IMG/VR virus record: IMGVR_UViG_3300023178_000019
Span: 34,564-98,563 of that record
Length of the DNA stretch: 64,000 bases
Strand: one strand, 5' to 3'
Source: a virus
Below the pieces are notes generated by a model. That model saw nothing but the letters and a program-made list of their open reading frames with translations. It was not told where the DNA came from and searched no databases. The position numbers were made by a program, and so were the translations under genes. How positions within the stretch are numbered: position 1 is the first letter of the stretch; each line of letters opens with the position of its first letter. Positions 1 to 8,342 of the stretch are shown here, piece by piece.

Positions 1-3000
1 ATTTTATCATTTGGTTCAAAGATATATGGCTTCGCAAGTTGATTAAGTTGGCTACGTAAATAAACTACTAATCTTGCAACGTTAATTCTGTCTAGCGAAC
101 TTGCGCCTCTAGCACGAGTTTTCTGTCCAAAGTTAACAAGTCCTGCACCTGTAATAAACGTAATTGGGTTTACACCTTGTGCATATAATGTATCTCTTTG
201 TCCTTCATTTAGTGGTGTGCTTACAAATTCTCCTTCGCTGTTAATAAAGCCAGTTGAACTTGCATTGTTAATGCCGCCACGTCTTGTACCTGCTGGTGCA
301 AACCATGGATAGCTAACTTGGTCACTTAGTGCAATAGTTCTTAGCATCATGTGGCTTGGCGGAACAACAACATTGTTACCAAAGTTGTCGCTTGTAAAGC
401 CCCATGGATAAAACACACCTAAATATTCGTCATTAGTAACAAGACCATCGTCATTGTCTTCTACTGCTGCACGAACGTTTGTTGCCCATTCATTTAATGA
501 AGTAGCATCTGGTGTTAATCTTGCTGGCGAATCGCCAACTACAAATGCTGTTAATCCTCTATCAGCGTTAAGTGTTACTAGTTCGCCAATTAGTTCTGGA
601 TAACCTGGGCAAGATATTAAGTTAAATCTACGTGCATCTTCGTTGCGTATTTCGTCGTTTGAATTAACAACTGCTTGTAGTTTTTGTACAACAACTTTAC
701 GCTGTGCGTTGCGCCCAAAGCTGCCTGAACCATCTACATTGTTTGCACTTTCAGTTACCCAACGATCAGCAGCATAGTTTACCATCGATTCGTCACCAAA
801 GCGTAAGTTAACGTCTGTTGTATCAACATAATTCTTTTCGAAACGCTTAACATTAAATCCACTTCTGCGTGTATTGAATAGCAATGTTCCGCTTGGATAC
901 AATGCTGGATCTGGACAATCAGGATCTACATAATTTACTGCAAGCAAATCTGTAATATCTGCTGCTGTGTTTCCTGTTGCTCCACTTGACCCATAACGTG
1001 CATCTGCAAAAACAATACCGTTTTCTGTTGTTTGATCACCGTTGTCTACTAAAATCCAACGATCAGTACTTTTACGATATTTGTAAATTACTGGATAGTT
1101 TTCTAAGTCTGAAGTGTCAATCCATAAATCGCCTTCTACTAATGCACTACTACCATCTGATTGTGTAGTTGGTTGTGATGCACTTACAATAGGCCCGTTA
1201 GCATCTGTGCTATTGCTTAATGAATAAACTGGGCTGTCCGGATGTCTATATCCAACCCATTTGTTACCGTCATTGATCATAATGTCAACTTCATCAACAA
1301 TTGAGTTATACCATAGTGTTCCTGTTTCGGCAGTATTTGTTGGTTCGTTTTCTGATGCTGTGTAACTTAGTACTTCCCAATTACTTACTCTGTACTGAAC
1401 AGGATTACCTAATGAATTATCAATTCCTGGTTCGTCTGATACAAAGCGTGTTGAAGTACTAATACCTAATGCAGTAAGCATTGGCGCAAAACTACTTGCA
1501 ACATCAACAAATTTCATTTCGCCGCCTTGGCTATGTTTAATAACAACTGCATTGTTTTCATCAACTGATGCACTTACATACGGAATGTTTGCACTTGTAA
1601 TTGCTGCTGCAATAGCAATAGCAGTATCAGCTGCTGTTGACTGTGCTTCAACTTCAATTAGTCCTGGAACATCGCTGCTGAACACTGCTGAACCTGGTGA
1701 AGTTGCAGTAATTAACATTTTGTAAGTTTCACCATCTGTGAAGTTTGATAGTGTAATTGGTTGTGAAGAAACTTGAGTATTTCCAACTGTGCCTCTTTTA
1801 AATATTTTAAATGTACCTAACGGATCACTGTCTCCTGCAACATTTGATTGTACATATAAATCACCTATTTGTAAATTTGATCCGCCACCTGTTCTGTCTA
1901 GTTCAACTAGAGCAGATTCATTTGTTGGATAAATCGGTGCTTCAATAGAATCCCATAATTTAGTATCGTCATTCCATTGTCTAACTCTCCAGCGAGCACC
2001 ACCGTTTGGTGTAGTTGTTTTAAGCCATACACTTCCTGTTGGACGGCCATTATATGCAGTTCCTACTTTAAATGTGTCTGGAATTTGTGTGTGCTTACTA
2101 ATTTGTACTGCTGGAATTAAATAAGTTCCTGCATCAATATTTAAGAACTCTAAAACCGCTGTAGATGCATTTGAACCTGCTGCAAACTCTAATGATGTTG
2201 TTGAACTACCATCATTGTAAAATGCAATCTCTCCGCTTATTACGGCTGCTCTTATACCCGGAATTGATAGTCCGTTAATTGTTGCTGCTATGTCTGTAAC
2301 AGTTTCGCCAGTAGTAACAGTAATAACAGTTCCATTTAATACAAAAACGTCTGAGCCTTCATCTGTTGAATCGTCGCCAAATGTTGTACTTGTTTTGCTA
2401 CTAACTACAGTTGGAACGGCATCCTTCCAAGCAGTTGAACCTAGCTCAACCCAACCTGCGCTTGCTCTATACCAAACTTTGTTAAGAGTAGTTACAGCAA
2501 CGACTGCATAATCTCCAACTGAGCCAATTGAGCCTAGTGGTGTATAATCTTCGTTTTCGTAATCTATAACGTCTGATTGACTTGTAATAACAATAGGTGT
2601 TTGTGTTGTAAATGATTGTCCGCCTGTTATAGTTTCACTTGCATTATTCCATTCCTGGATACCAAATGCACTTGAACCAGTATCTAACCAATATGTTCCT
2701 GCATCTGGAAATGCTGTTGGAACTGATGATTGAGGAACTAGTTGTTTTAAGTCTATGTCGGCTCTTACAACCCATGCTCTGTTGCTTACACCTAAATATG
2801 AATAAGCTGCTTGTAATCCGTATTCACTTAATTCTGAACCGTGAATTGGATTATTGCTTGCATCAATTTGGAAAACTGGGTCGCCAAATGTTTCAGCTAG
2901 GTCACGTTGCGATGTCATTAAATAAGGCTTACCGGCATTTTCTGCTAGTGTACCTATCGCTGTTCCTGATCCTGAAGCATTTAGTTTGTTCTCTTGCGAT

Positions 3001-3095
3001 GCAACAAAAATTACTGGTACAGTTCCTGGTTCAGCGGGAGTGTAAAAACTCTCGTCTACTACGCTAACCTGTACACCTGGTGATACTAATGCCAT
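1..3095 (-). CDS. 18: Tail sheath protein gp18 (5' 1031 codons; 3' end beyond the left edge)
   Basis: Contractile tail sheath subunit that polymerises around the tail tube and drives injection. The reading frame is open from the ATG at 3095 to the edge. It begins MALVSPGVQVSVVDESF, the usual start of T4-type sheath proteins, and has the conserved late stretch EYLGVFYPWGFTSDN followed by VVVPPSHMMLRTIALSD. The last residues in the window, FEPNDK, lie near the family C-terminus, so most of the gene is present. At more than 1031 residues it is much longer than T4 gp18 (659). The extra length lies between the N-terminal anchor and the conserved C-terminal half and is beta-rich, probably surface-exposed inserts. 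The start is supported by AGGAGATTAAAATG and by a late promoter about 40 bp upstream. Identity is secure. Confidence 0.93.
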   Translation of the reverse strand, partial: MALVSPGVQVSVVDESFYTPAEPGTVPVIFVASQENKLNASGSGTAIGTLAENAGKPYLMTSQRDLAETFGDPVFQIDASNNPIHGSELSEYGLQAAYSYLGVSNRAWVVRADIDLKQLVPQSSVPTAFPDAGTYWLDTGSSAFGIQEWNNASETITGGQSFTTQTPIVITSQSDVIDYENEDYTPLGSIGSVGDYAVVAVTTLNKVWYRASAGWVELGSTAWKDAVPTVVSSKTSTTFGDDSTDEGSDVFVLNGTVITVTTGETVTDIAATINGLSIPGIRAAVISGEIAFYNDGSSTTSLEFAAGSNASTAVLEFLNIDAGTYLIPAVQISKHTQIPDTFKVGTAYNGRPTGSVWLKTTTPNGGARWRVRQWNDDTKLWDSIEAPIYPTNESALVELDRTGGGSNLQIGDLYVQSNVAGDSDPLGTFKIFKRGTVGNTQVSSQPITLSNFTDGETYKMLITATSPGSAVFSSDVPGLIEVEAQSTAADTAIAIAAAITSANIPYVSASVDENNAVVIKHSQGGEMKFVDVASSFAPMLTALGISTSTRFVSDEPGIDNSLGNPVQYRVSNWEVLSYTASENEPTNTAETGTLWYNSIVDEVDIMINDGNKWVGYRHPDSPVYSLSNSTDANGPIVSASQPTTQSDGSSALVEGDLWIDTSDLENYPVIYKYRKSTDRWILVDNGDQTTENGIVFADARYGSSGATGNTAADITDLLAVNYVDPDCPDPALYPSGTLLFNTRRSGFNVKRFEKNYVDTTDVNLRFGDESMVNYAADRWVTESANNVDGSGSFGRNAQRKVVVQKLQAVVNSNDEIRNEDARRFNLISCPGYPELIGELVTLNADRGLTAFVVGDSPARLTPDATSLNEWATNVRAAVEDNDDGLVTNDEYLGVFYPWGFTSDNFGNNVVVPPSHMMLRTIALSDQVSYPWFAPAGTRRGGINNASSTGFINSEGEFVSTPLNEGQRDTLYAQGVNPITFITGAGLVNFGQKTRARGASSLDRINVARLVVYLRSQLNQLAKPYIFEPNDK

Positions 3096-3132
3096 TTTAA
3101 TCTCCTGTTGGATAGTGTATTGTTTATTACAT

Positions 3133-3140
3133 GTATTTAC
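3133..3140 (-). promoter_or_regulatory. Late promoter for gp18
   Basis: The minus strand reads GTAAATAC here, a T4-late-type element related to TATAAATA. It would start transcription about 30 nt before the gp18 ATG, leaving room for the AGGAG ribosome binding site. Confidence 0.5.
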
Positions 3141-3208
3141 CAATTAAAAGAAAAAACTCTGTGCAAATACCCCCGAAAAAGGGACCGAAAAGGTGAGGTA
3201 AATACAGT

Positions 3209-3544
3209 ATGCGACCATTATGTAAATGCGGACAGCGTCCGGCAGCTATAAATTATAAAAAAGGAAACAAAATTTACTATCGTAAATTGTGTGAGACGTG
3301 CCTACGCAACGGATTAGGACACGGAATACCAAAATGGAAGCAAGCAGGATATATTAAAAAAGATACTTGTGAAAAATGTGGTTATACAAGCAAGCATCAA
3401 GAACAGTTTAACGTGTTTCATATTGACGGCAACTTAGAAAATTGCCGTCCTAGCAATTTAAAAACAGTGTGTGCTAACTGTCAACGTATTCTGCAAAAAA
3501 CTGGGGTGCAGTGGAAACAGGGAGACTTAATCCCTGATTTTTAA
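3209..3544 (+). CDS. HNH-like zinc-finger protein, possible endonuclease
   Basis: Small basic protein of 111 residues with two Cys pairs. CKCGQ near the N-terminus precedes a core of CEKCGYTSKHQ, NVFHIDGNLEN, NLKTVCANCQ. The spacing CxxC ... H-x-D-G-N ... N ... CxxC is the His-Me-finger (HNH) pattern: two zinc-binding CxxC knuckles around the catalytic His and Asn. The residue before the core His is Phe rather than the usual His/Asp, and the final His of many HNH enzymes is missing, so nuclease activity is uncertain. It is divergent from gp18, and its 3' end overlaps the minus-strand kinase gene by 71 bp. TAAATA stands 4 nt before the ATG, with GAGG 10 nt before it. Free-standing HNH proteins are common in T4-like phages as homing or packaging-associated nucleases; which applies here cannot be told. 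Confidence 0.7.
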   Translation: MRPLCKCGQRPAAINYKKGNKIYYRKLCETCLRNGLGHGIPKWKQAGYIKKDTCEKCGYTSKHQEQFNVFHIDGNLENCRPSNLKTVCANCQRILQKTGVQWKQGDLIPDF

Positions 3545-4034
3545 AAATAGTACGCATTAGCATTGCTACATTCTTTTCTAGACGCTTTAGATCGCCGTTG
3601 TTGTCAATTGTGTAATCACACATCCATTGTTCAATTGTCATTGAATTGTTATCTTCATGCGGCAAGTGGTCTGAACGATCTACCCAAATAGCATAATCAA
3701 AAATTTCTTCGTTTTGCATTGCAAAAAATTCACGTTTGTTGCGAAGTCCGCAGTATATGTCATGTTCTGCAAATAAATTACGTCCTAGTCTAGCAAGATC
3801 ATCTTTACAATAATCATGTATCATGTCATACCATAGTTTACGATGATTGTGCCTATCTGCATAACATTCTTCTTCGTCAGTATAACTGTACTTGTCTTTT
3901 AATTCATCAAAAATAAACAATTCACTACAAAATTTAGAACTAGACTGAAATGAATATCCGTAAAGTTCTAGCATTTCGCAAACAGTGTCTTTGCCGTGTC
4001 TGCCGTGTCCTACAACAAGTAGTTTAGGTAACAT
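3474..4034 (-). CDS. P-loop nucleotide kinase, dNMP kinase-like (T4 gp1 type)
   Basis: 186 residues beginning MLPKLLVVGHGRHGKDT. GHGRHGKDT at residues 9-17 is a P-loop of the GxxxxGKD(T/S) kind seen in phage deoxynucleoside monophosphate kinases, which phosphorylate dNMPs to dNDPs. A basic/aromatic segment (HRKLWYDMIHDYCKDDLARLG) and an acidic beta-strand (FDYAIWVDR) fit the lid and substrate regions of that fold. The role would be to feed dNTP pools during replication. The start has GGAG 8 nt upstream. The last 23 codons overlap the convergent HNH-like gene. Family assignment rests on the P-loop and overall pattern, so a related adenylate-kinase-like role is possible. Confidence 0.65.
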   Translation of the reverse strand: MLPKLLVVGHGRHGKDTVCEMLELYGYSFQSSSKFCSELFIFDELKDKYSYTDEEECYADRHNHRKLWYDMIHDYCKDDLARLGRNLFAEHDIYCGLRNKREFFAMQNEEIFDYAIWVDRSDHLPHEDNNSMTIEQWMCDYTIDNNGDLKRLEKNVAMLMRTIFKNQGLSLPVSTAPQFFAEYVDS

Positions 4035-4096
4035 TAATTAATCTCCACATAGTATAATTTTATTATATGTTATTAATGATATTTTGTCAACCTATA

Positions 4097-4309
4097 TTAC
4101 CACTTAGCAACACTTTTCAACCGTTTTTGTGAACGAATAGCATCCATAATACGAAGTATTTGTTTCTTTTTATTGCCAGGGCGATCATAATGATTTTTTG
4201 ATGCCCAAGTTTGATCTGCTTCTAGTTGTTCAGCAAACTTTTCACCTAACAACTTTTCTAAGTACGATAAGTCCTCATTACTTAGGTCTTGTATCTTCCG
4301 TGAAACCAT
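4097..4309 (-). CDS. Small conserved-looking phage protein, unknown function
   Basis: 70 codons from the ATG at 4309, beginning MVSRKIQDLSNEDLSYLEKL. This start is chosen because GGAGAG lies 9-10 nt upstream. The frame is open further 5' to 4411, but that part overlaps another coding frame and looks like its shadow. The protein is charged, mostly helical by composition, with a lysine-rich centre (PGNKKKQILRIMD). The start overlaps the end of the preceding gene by 32 nt, so translation is likely coupled. I do not recognise it. No enzymatic motif is visible. Confidence 0.6.
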   Translation of the reverse strand: MVSRKIQDLSNEDLSYLEKLLGEKFAEQLEADQTWASKNHYDRPGNKKKQILRIMDAIRSQKRLKSVAKW

Positions 4310-4499
4310 TCTGTCTATCTCTCCATGCTTGTTCGAACTGTTCTGCATAGTCGTACAAAGGTGCACCATTGCAACCGTCATACCATAGACGTTTGAAATA
4401 ACCTTCTGCACTTGCTACTACTGTTTCTGGGGTGGCGTCAAGGTGGCCCTTGACCATGTAAAATAATCTGTACTCTTCTTTAAGATCATTTCTTAACAT
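4278..4499 (-). CDS. Small phage protein, unknown function
   Basis: 73 codons beginning MLRNDLKEEYRLFYMVKG, rich in aromatic residues (RLWYDGCNGAPLYDYAEQF) and soluble in character. No known domain is recognised. The ATG at 4499 has no Shine-Dalgarno sequence. Instead GTAAATACTGT lies directly before it, so a late transcript would begin at or next to the start codon. A shorter start at residue 15 (MVKGHL) cannot be excluded. It is followed by an overlapping small gene and then the dNMP-kinase-like gene, forming a three-gene minus-strand set. Confidence 0.6.
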   Translation of the reverse strand: MLRNDLKEEYRLFYMVKGHLDATPETVVASAEGYFKRLWYDGCNGAPLYDYAEQFEQAWRDRQNGFTEDTRPK

Positions 4500-4502
4500 A
4501 CA

Positions 4503-4510
4503 GTATTTAC
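4503..4510 (-). promoter_or_regulatory. Late promoter abutting a start codon
   Basis: The minus strand reads GTAAATAC, ending only 3-4 nt before the ATG at 4499. This predicts a leaderless or nearly leaderless late mRNA. Confidence 0.4.
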
Positions 4511-4547
4511 ATTACTGTTACATTTAGTGCGCTAACATTGGGGTATT

Positions 4548-5297
4548 TTAGCCGATTGTAAATCCGTAACCTACGCCACCAGCAACTTGCTGAATTACAT
4601 CTTGCTCTAGTTTTTCCATTTCTTGCATTGCTTCATTTTTAAGATCATTACCATTAAGGGTTGACCCACCTTGTGGTCCTGCAATAGTAGCAAACTTTGA
4701 ACGTGCTTCGCCTAACATATATTTACAGTTTGCCAAAGTATAATCTTTAATCCACTGCTTTGCTAGATAATCATCAAGTAGTTGCTCGTCTGGACGATAA
4801 TTGTACGCCATGAGCATTAGTGTTTCGTCTGTTCTCGGACGCTGTAATAATGTAAGTTTATGTGTTGTAGGATTCCATTTGAATTCGATGAACGATCCAA
4901 ACATACGTCCTACAAGTTCTTGGTATTGGCTAAACAAATCATATGTTGCTAGTCCTCCCATATTAGATGAACTTAACAGATATGTGTTAGTGTACGCAAG
5001 GTTAAATGGTTCAAACAAAGTGCCGCCGTCTCCGCCGCCTGTTCTTGATCCAATTGATCTACGAAAGATTCTTCGAACTTCAATAACTTCGTTTGGAAGT
5101 GTGTATTCATTTGTATCTTCCATAGTTTCCATAAACAAATACGATTCTTCTACACTGTTATCTGAACGCTGTCTAAATTTAGTTAATGATTTAACTAAAG
5201 CAGTTTCATAATGGATAGGATCTAGTTCGACATCGACCATGCCGCCGCCTAGCATTGCGTGGACGTAGTCAAATATTTCTTGTTTTTGTGTAGCCAT
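4548..5297 (-). CDS. 13: Neck protein gp13
   Basis: 249 residues, homologue of the T4 head-completion/neck protein that joins portal and tail. Diagnostic stretches are the N-terminal motif VDVELDPIHYETALVKSL (T4: INVELTPDQIYDCI) and the C-terminal region WIKDYTLANCKYMLGEAR, followed by GGSTLNGNDLKNEA and a Gly-rich end GVGYGFTIG (T4: a VKDYATALAK helix, GGVTIDGQRLIEEA and a PPFGILVG end). It is shorter than T4 gp13 (309). It is transcribed away from gp14, its partner in the neck, from a shared divergent promoter region, although in T4 the two genes lie in tandem. The start has GGAG 11-12 nt upstream. Confidence 0.8.
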   Translation of the reverse strand: MATQKQEIFDYVHAMLGGGMVDVELDPIHYETALVKSLTKFRQRSDNSVEESYLFMETMEDTNEYTLPNEVIEVRRIFRRSIGSRTGGGDGGTLFEPFNLAYTNTYLLSSSNMGGLATYDLFSQYQELVGRMFGSFIEFKWNPTTHKLTLLQRPRTDETLMLMAYNYRPDEQLLDDYLAKQWIKDYTLANCKYMLGEARSKFATIAGPQGGSTLNGNDLKNEAMQEMEKLEQDVIQQVAGGVGYGFTIG

Positions 5298-5318
5298 ATA
5301 TAAAGTTCTCCGATATAG

Positions 5319-5338
5319 TATTTATCTTTCGATAAATA
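5319..5338. promoter_or_regulatory. Palindromic divergent late promoter between gp13 and gp14
   Basis: Plus strand TATTTATCTTTCGATAAATA contains GATAAATA in both orientations, separated by 4 bp. One copy points to gp13 (minus) and the other to gp14 (plus). The plus copy runs into the first possible gp14 start codon. Confidence 0.6.
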
Positions 5339-6447
5339 TGTGTATGCCAAGACTTAGCTTATATAAACCCGAACGTGGTAACGATTTTAACTTCCTAGAT
5401 AAACAAATTCTAGAGATGTTTACTGTTGGTGGTACAGACATACATGTATACAAATATATCGGTACTGATGACGGAACAACCGTTAAAGATCATACTCAAA
5501 TACAAGATTTAATGTTTCTTGAAAATCGAGATAGAAAATACGATCAAGATATTTACAGACTTAGAGGCATATACAATGTACAAGATCAAGATTTTGATTT
5601 AAGTCAGTTTGGTTTGTTTTTAAGCAACGACACATTGTTTATGACAGTTCATATACGCAGCAGTGTTGAAACTATTGGTAGAAAAATTATGCCTGGTGAT
5701 GTATTTGAGTTGCCGCATTTAATAGATGAATATGCAGAAAATGATGCCAGTGTTGCTCTTAAAAGATTCTACGTTGTAGAAGATATTAATCGTGCTGCTG
5801 AAGGATTTTCACAAACATGGTATCCGCACTTATATCGTGTAAAACTAAAACAAATATACGACGGACAAGAATATAAAGATATTTTAGATTTACCAGCAAG
5901 TGAAGATGCGCCCGATGGAGATACTTTAAGAGATATATTATCTACATACGAAAGAGAAATGAATATTACTACAGGAGTAATACAAGAAGCAACAGAAGAA
6001 ACTCAAAAAAGCGGATATGATATCAGTCATTACTTTTCAGTATCCGTTGACGACAACGGTATAGTAGAATTAACTGAAACAAAAGACGCAGACGGTTTAT
6101 CCGAGATGGCGCCGCCTGATAGAGCAGGATACAAAGGATATATTATTGGTGATTCTATTTCACCTAATGGAGAAGCATTTGGCTTTGGAGTTCAGTTTCC
6201 GGCAGAGCCAGAAACTAATGATTATTTTTTAAGAACAGATTTTTTACCTAATAGATTGTTTCAATTTAGAAATAATAAATGGAACAAAATTTACGATGTT
6301 AAACGTGCATTTGTTTACGGTGCAGATGAAACTAATACCCAGCGTGGCACATTTATTAATAATACCAATACTAATAATATAGGTGGCGAAGTAACCGAAG
6401 AAAGACAAAGTATTTCTCAAGCACTAAAACCTAAGGCGGATAACTAA
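5338..6447 (+). CDS. 14: Neck protein gp14
   Basis: 369 residues. It matches the gp14 neck-protein pattern: an N-terminal FLDKQILEMFTVGGTDIHVYKY segment, then MPGDVFELPHLIDE and KRFYVVEDINRAAEGFSQTW, YPHLYRVKLKQI (T4: GDLIYFPMDNSLFEINWVE ... DPFYQLG). With gp13 it forms the collar between the head and the completed tail. It is longer than T4 gp14 (256), with a low-complexity Asn/Thr-rich C-terminus. Two ATGs are possible: 5338 (inside the late promoter) and 5344 (MPRLSLYKPERG). The second is more likely because transcription would start around it, and neither has a ribosome binding site. The stop codon overlaps the gp15 start, indicating coupled translation. Confidence 0.8.
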   Translation: MCMPRLSLYKPERGNDFNFLDKQILEMFTVGGTDIHVYKYIGTDDGTTVKDHTQIQDLMFLENRDRKYDQDIYRLRGIYNVQDQDFDLSQFGLFLSNDTLFMTVHIRSSVETIGRKIMPGDVFELPHLIDEYAENDASVALKRFYVVEDINRAAEGFSQTWYPHLYRVKLKQIYDGQEYKDILDLPASEDAPDGDTLRDILSTYEREMNITTGVIQEATEETQKSGYDISHYFSVSVDDNGIVELTETKDADGLSEMAPPDRAGYKGYIIGDSISPNGEAFGFGVQFPAEPETNDYFLRTDFLPNRLFQFRNNKWNKIYDVKRAFVYGADETNTQRGTFINNTNTNNIGGEVTEERQSISQALKPKADN

Positions 6448-7871
6448 TGCAACATTTTTATGATGGACAAATACGTAGATATCTTACACAAATAGTTAGA
6501 TTGTTTGGACAATTTAGTTATAAAGACGGTAAGGGTAGACTAGTACAAGTTCCAGTTACATACGGCGACTTAACAAGACAAGTAGGAAGTATCCTTAGAG
6601 ATAATTCTGAAAATAAAATTCCTAGCGCACCAAGAATGGCTGTGTATATAACCGGACTAGAAATGGATACTTCACGTCTAGCAGATAGCAGTTATGTTAA
6701 TAAGCTAAACATTAGAGAACGTGCATATGATGTAGACGGCCAAGAATATTTAAATAAAGCAGGTAAAAATTATACAGTAGAACGTATAATGCCAACCCCT
6801 TATACTCTTACTGTAAACGTAGACATATGGACTACTAATACGGATCAAAAATTACAAATACTTGAACAAATTTTTATGTTGTTTAATCCTAGTTTAGAAA
6901 TACAAACAACAGACAATTATATCGATTGGACTAGTTTAAGTGTTTTAAATATAGATAACATAAACTTTAGTAGTAGAAGTATACCAACTGGTACTGAAAG
7001 TGAAATTGATGTTGCTTCGATTAGTTTAACAACACCTATCTTTATTAGTCCTCCTGCAAAAGTTAAAAAATTAGGAGTTATTAGTAAAATAATTACAGCA
7101 GTATTTGCAGATCACGGATTAGAAGTTAATATAGACGAAACTGCTTACACACAAAGTTTAGTTGAACAAAAAATTAAAGAGAACGAAGAAACAGACAAAG
7201 TTAATAGTCAACCAGATGAAGCATTGACTAATGAAAGTGCATTAGTAGTAACTACATATCAAGATTATGGATTAGAAGTGTTTGATGGTGTTGCAAGATT
7301 ATTAAAGAATGGTGTTAATCGAAACGATACATGGACTGCTTGGAACATTGCGCAACCATTTACATTTGAACCTGGAATTACACAATTACGATTACAACGT
7401 GCAAACGGTTTAGAAATAGTATTTACTATTGATAGTATTGATACTACAGACGAAACACGACTTATACTAAATGCTCCTGATGCAGAAACATTACCAGCAG
7501 ATTCTGTTATACCAGGTCCTGCTGGTGACAAAACATATGTTGATTATATTATAGATCCACTAAGATTTGATCCAATGCAATCGCAATCAAATAATAGACT
7601 TTTATTATTAGGTAGTATAGGTGATCCTAATAATACTAATGGCGCTCTGGCATGGAAGAATTCAGATAACTCAGATTTTGTAGCAAGTGAAAATGATATT
7701 GTAGAATGGGACGGTTCACGCTGGCACATTGTTTTTGATGCTAGTGAAGAAACTAACGAAGCATTTGTAACTAATCTAAACACACAAACACAATACAAAT
7801 GGACAGGCGAGTATTGGATACTCTCTTATGAAGGAGAATATCCAAATGGCTCTTGGAGGTTTACATACTAA
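6447..7871 (+). CDS. 15: Tail completion / proximal sheath stabiliser gp15
   Basis: 474 residues. The first 220 match T4 gp15, the hexameric ring that caps the tail: MQHFYDGQIRRYLTQIVRLF, RLVQVPVTYGD, and TPYTLTVNVDIWTTNTDQKL followed by QILEQIFMLFNPSLEIQT (T4: IYELSIFTRYEDDMFQIVEQ then ILPYFQPHF). The C-terminal 200 residues are additional. They include aspartate-rich turns and a repeat-like end (VEWDGSRWHIVFDASEE, YKWTGEYWILSYEGEY) that recalls small beta domains in marine T4-like virion proteins. It follows gp14 with a 1-nt overlap. The Nudix gene starts inside its last codons. Confidence 0.85.
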   Translation: MQHFYDGQIRRYLTQIVRLFGQFSYKDGKGRLVQVPVTYGDLTRQVGSILRDNSENKIPSAPRMAVYITGLEMDTSRLADSSYVNKLNIRERAYDVDGQEYLNKAGKNYTVERIMPTPYTLTVNVDIWTTNTDQKLQILEQIFMLFNPSLEIQTTDNYIDWTSLSVLNIDNINFSSRSIPTGTESEIDVASISLTTPIFISPPAKVKKLGVISKIITAVFADHGLEVNIDETAYTQSLVEQKIKENEETDKVNSQPDEALTNESALVVTTYQDYGLEVFDGVARLLKNGVNRNDTWTAWNIAQPFTFEPGITQLRLQRANGLEIVFTIDSIDTTDETRLILNAPDAETLPADSVIPGPAGDKTYVDYIIDPLRFDPMQSQSNNRLLLLGSIGDPNNTNGALAWKNSDNSDFVASENDIVEWDGSRWHIVFDASEETNEAFVTNLNTQTQYKWTGEYWILSYEGEYPNGSWRFTY

Positions 7872-8316
7872 GATAATTATTAGTATGAAAGACATTATTT
7901 GTAGTGGTGCATTAATTTATTCTCTAAAGTCTAAAATGTTTCTATTTCTGCATAGAGCAAACGGAAGCCGTAATAATGTTTGGGGCTTAGTTGGTGGAAC
8001 TAACGAAGGTTTAGAAACACCCTGGGAAGGTTTGCGCAGAGAAATTGAAGAAGAAATAGGCTCTATAAATATAAAGAAAACTATTCCTTTAGAAACATTT
8101 GTATCTAACGATTCTAAGTTCCAGTTCCATACATATCTTTGCGTTATCGAAGATATTTTTATTCCTAAACTTAATAACGAGCATGACGGATTTGCTTGGG
8201 TAGAATTTAGTAAATGGCCGAAACCTTTACACTCAGGTTTGCAAAGCACTCTCAATAGAAAAAGTAATATTACTAAATTAAAAACAGTAATCGAAGTAAT
8301 AGATTTACTTGACTAA
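7846..8316 (+). CDS. Nudix hydrolase
   Basis: 156 residues when started at 7846, where AAGGAGAA lies 6-7 nt upstream; a frame-open ATG at 7828 has no such site. The Nudix box Gx5Ex7REUxEExG is complete: GTNEGLE, TPWEGLR, REIEEEIG. The family hydrolyses nucleoside diphosphates linked to another group, X. The N-terminal strand (IICSGALIYSLKSKMFLFLHRA) and WGLVGG before the box are typical. Because ADP-sugar genes follow directly, it may act on sugar nucleotides, and the family also includes GDP-mannose mannosyl hydrolases; this is inference. It begins inside the gp15 3' end and stops within the -35 element of the next promoter. Confidence 0.85.
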   Translation: MALGGLHTKIIISMKDIICSGALIYSLKSKMFLFLHRANGSRNNVWGLVGGTNEGLETPWEGLRREIEEEIGSINIKKTIPLETFVSNDSKFQFHTYLCVIEDIFIPKLNNEHDGFAWVEFSKWPKPLHSGLQSTLNRKSNITKLKTVIEVIDLLD

Positions 8317-8337
8317 TAATCATAAAGGTAGTATAAT
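8309..8337 (+). promoter_or_regulatory. Sigma70-type promoter for the heptose cassette
   Basis: TTGACT at 8309-8314, 17 bp, TATAAT at 8332-8337. This is a near-perfect host sigma70 promoter, unlike the late motifs used elsewhere in the window. The predicted transcription start falls at about 8344, at the hldE start codon, so the mRNA would be nearly leaderless. Confidence 0.7.
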
Positions 8338-8342
8338 AAATT

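Noticed and set aside
977-3067. Plus-strand ORFs of 63-142 codons inside the gp18 region
   Set aside because: They lie antisense to the continuous sheath reading frame, lack ribosome binding sites and show low-complexity composition mirroring the real frame.
3158-3186. CCCCCGAAAAAGGG as a terminator between gp18 and the HNH-like gene
   Set aside because: Only a 3-bp stem with a 7-nt A-rich loop and no T-run; it is also upstream of both divergent genes.
4310-4411. The longer N-terminus (from 4411) for the gene ending at 4097
   Set aside because: The extra 34 codons overlap the preceding gene's frame and are not protein-like; GGAGAG supports the ATG at 4309.
7828-7845. ATG at 7828 as the Nudix start
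   Set aside because: It overlaps the AAGGAG sequence that serves the ATG at 7846 and has no ribosome binding site of its own.
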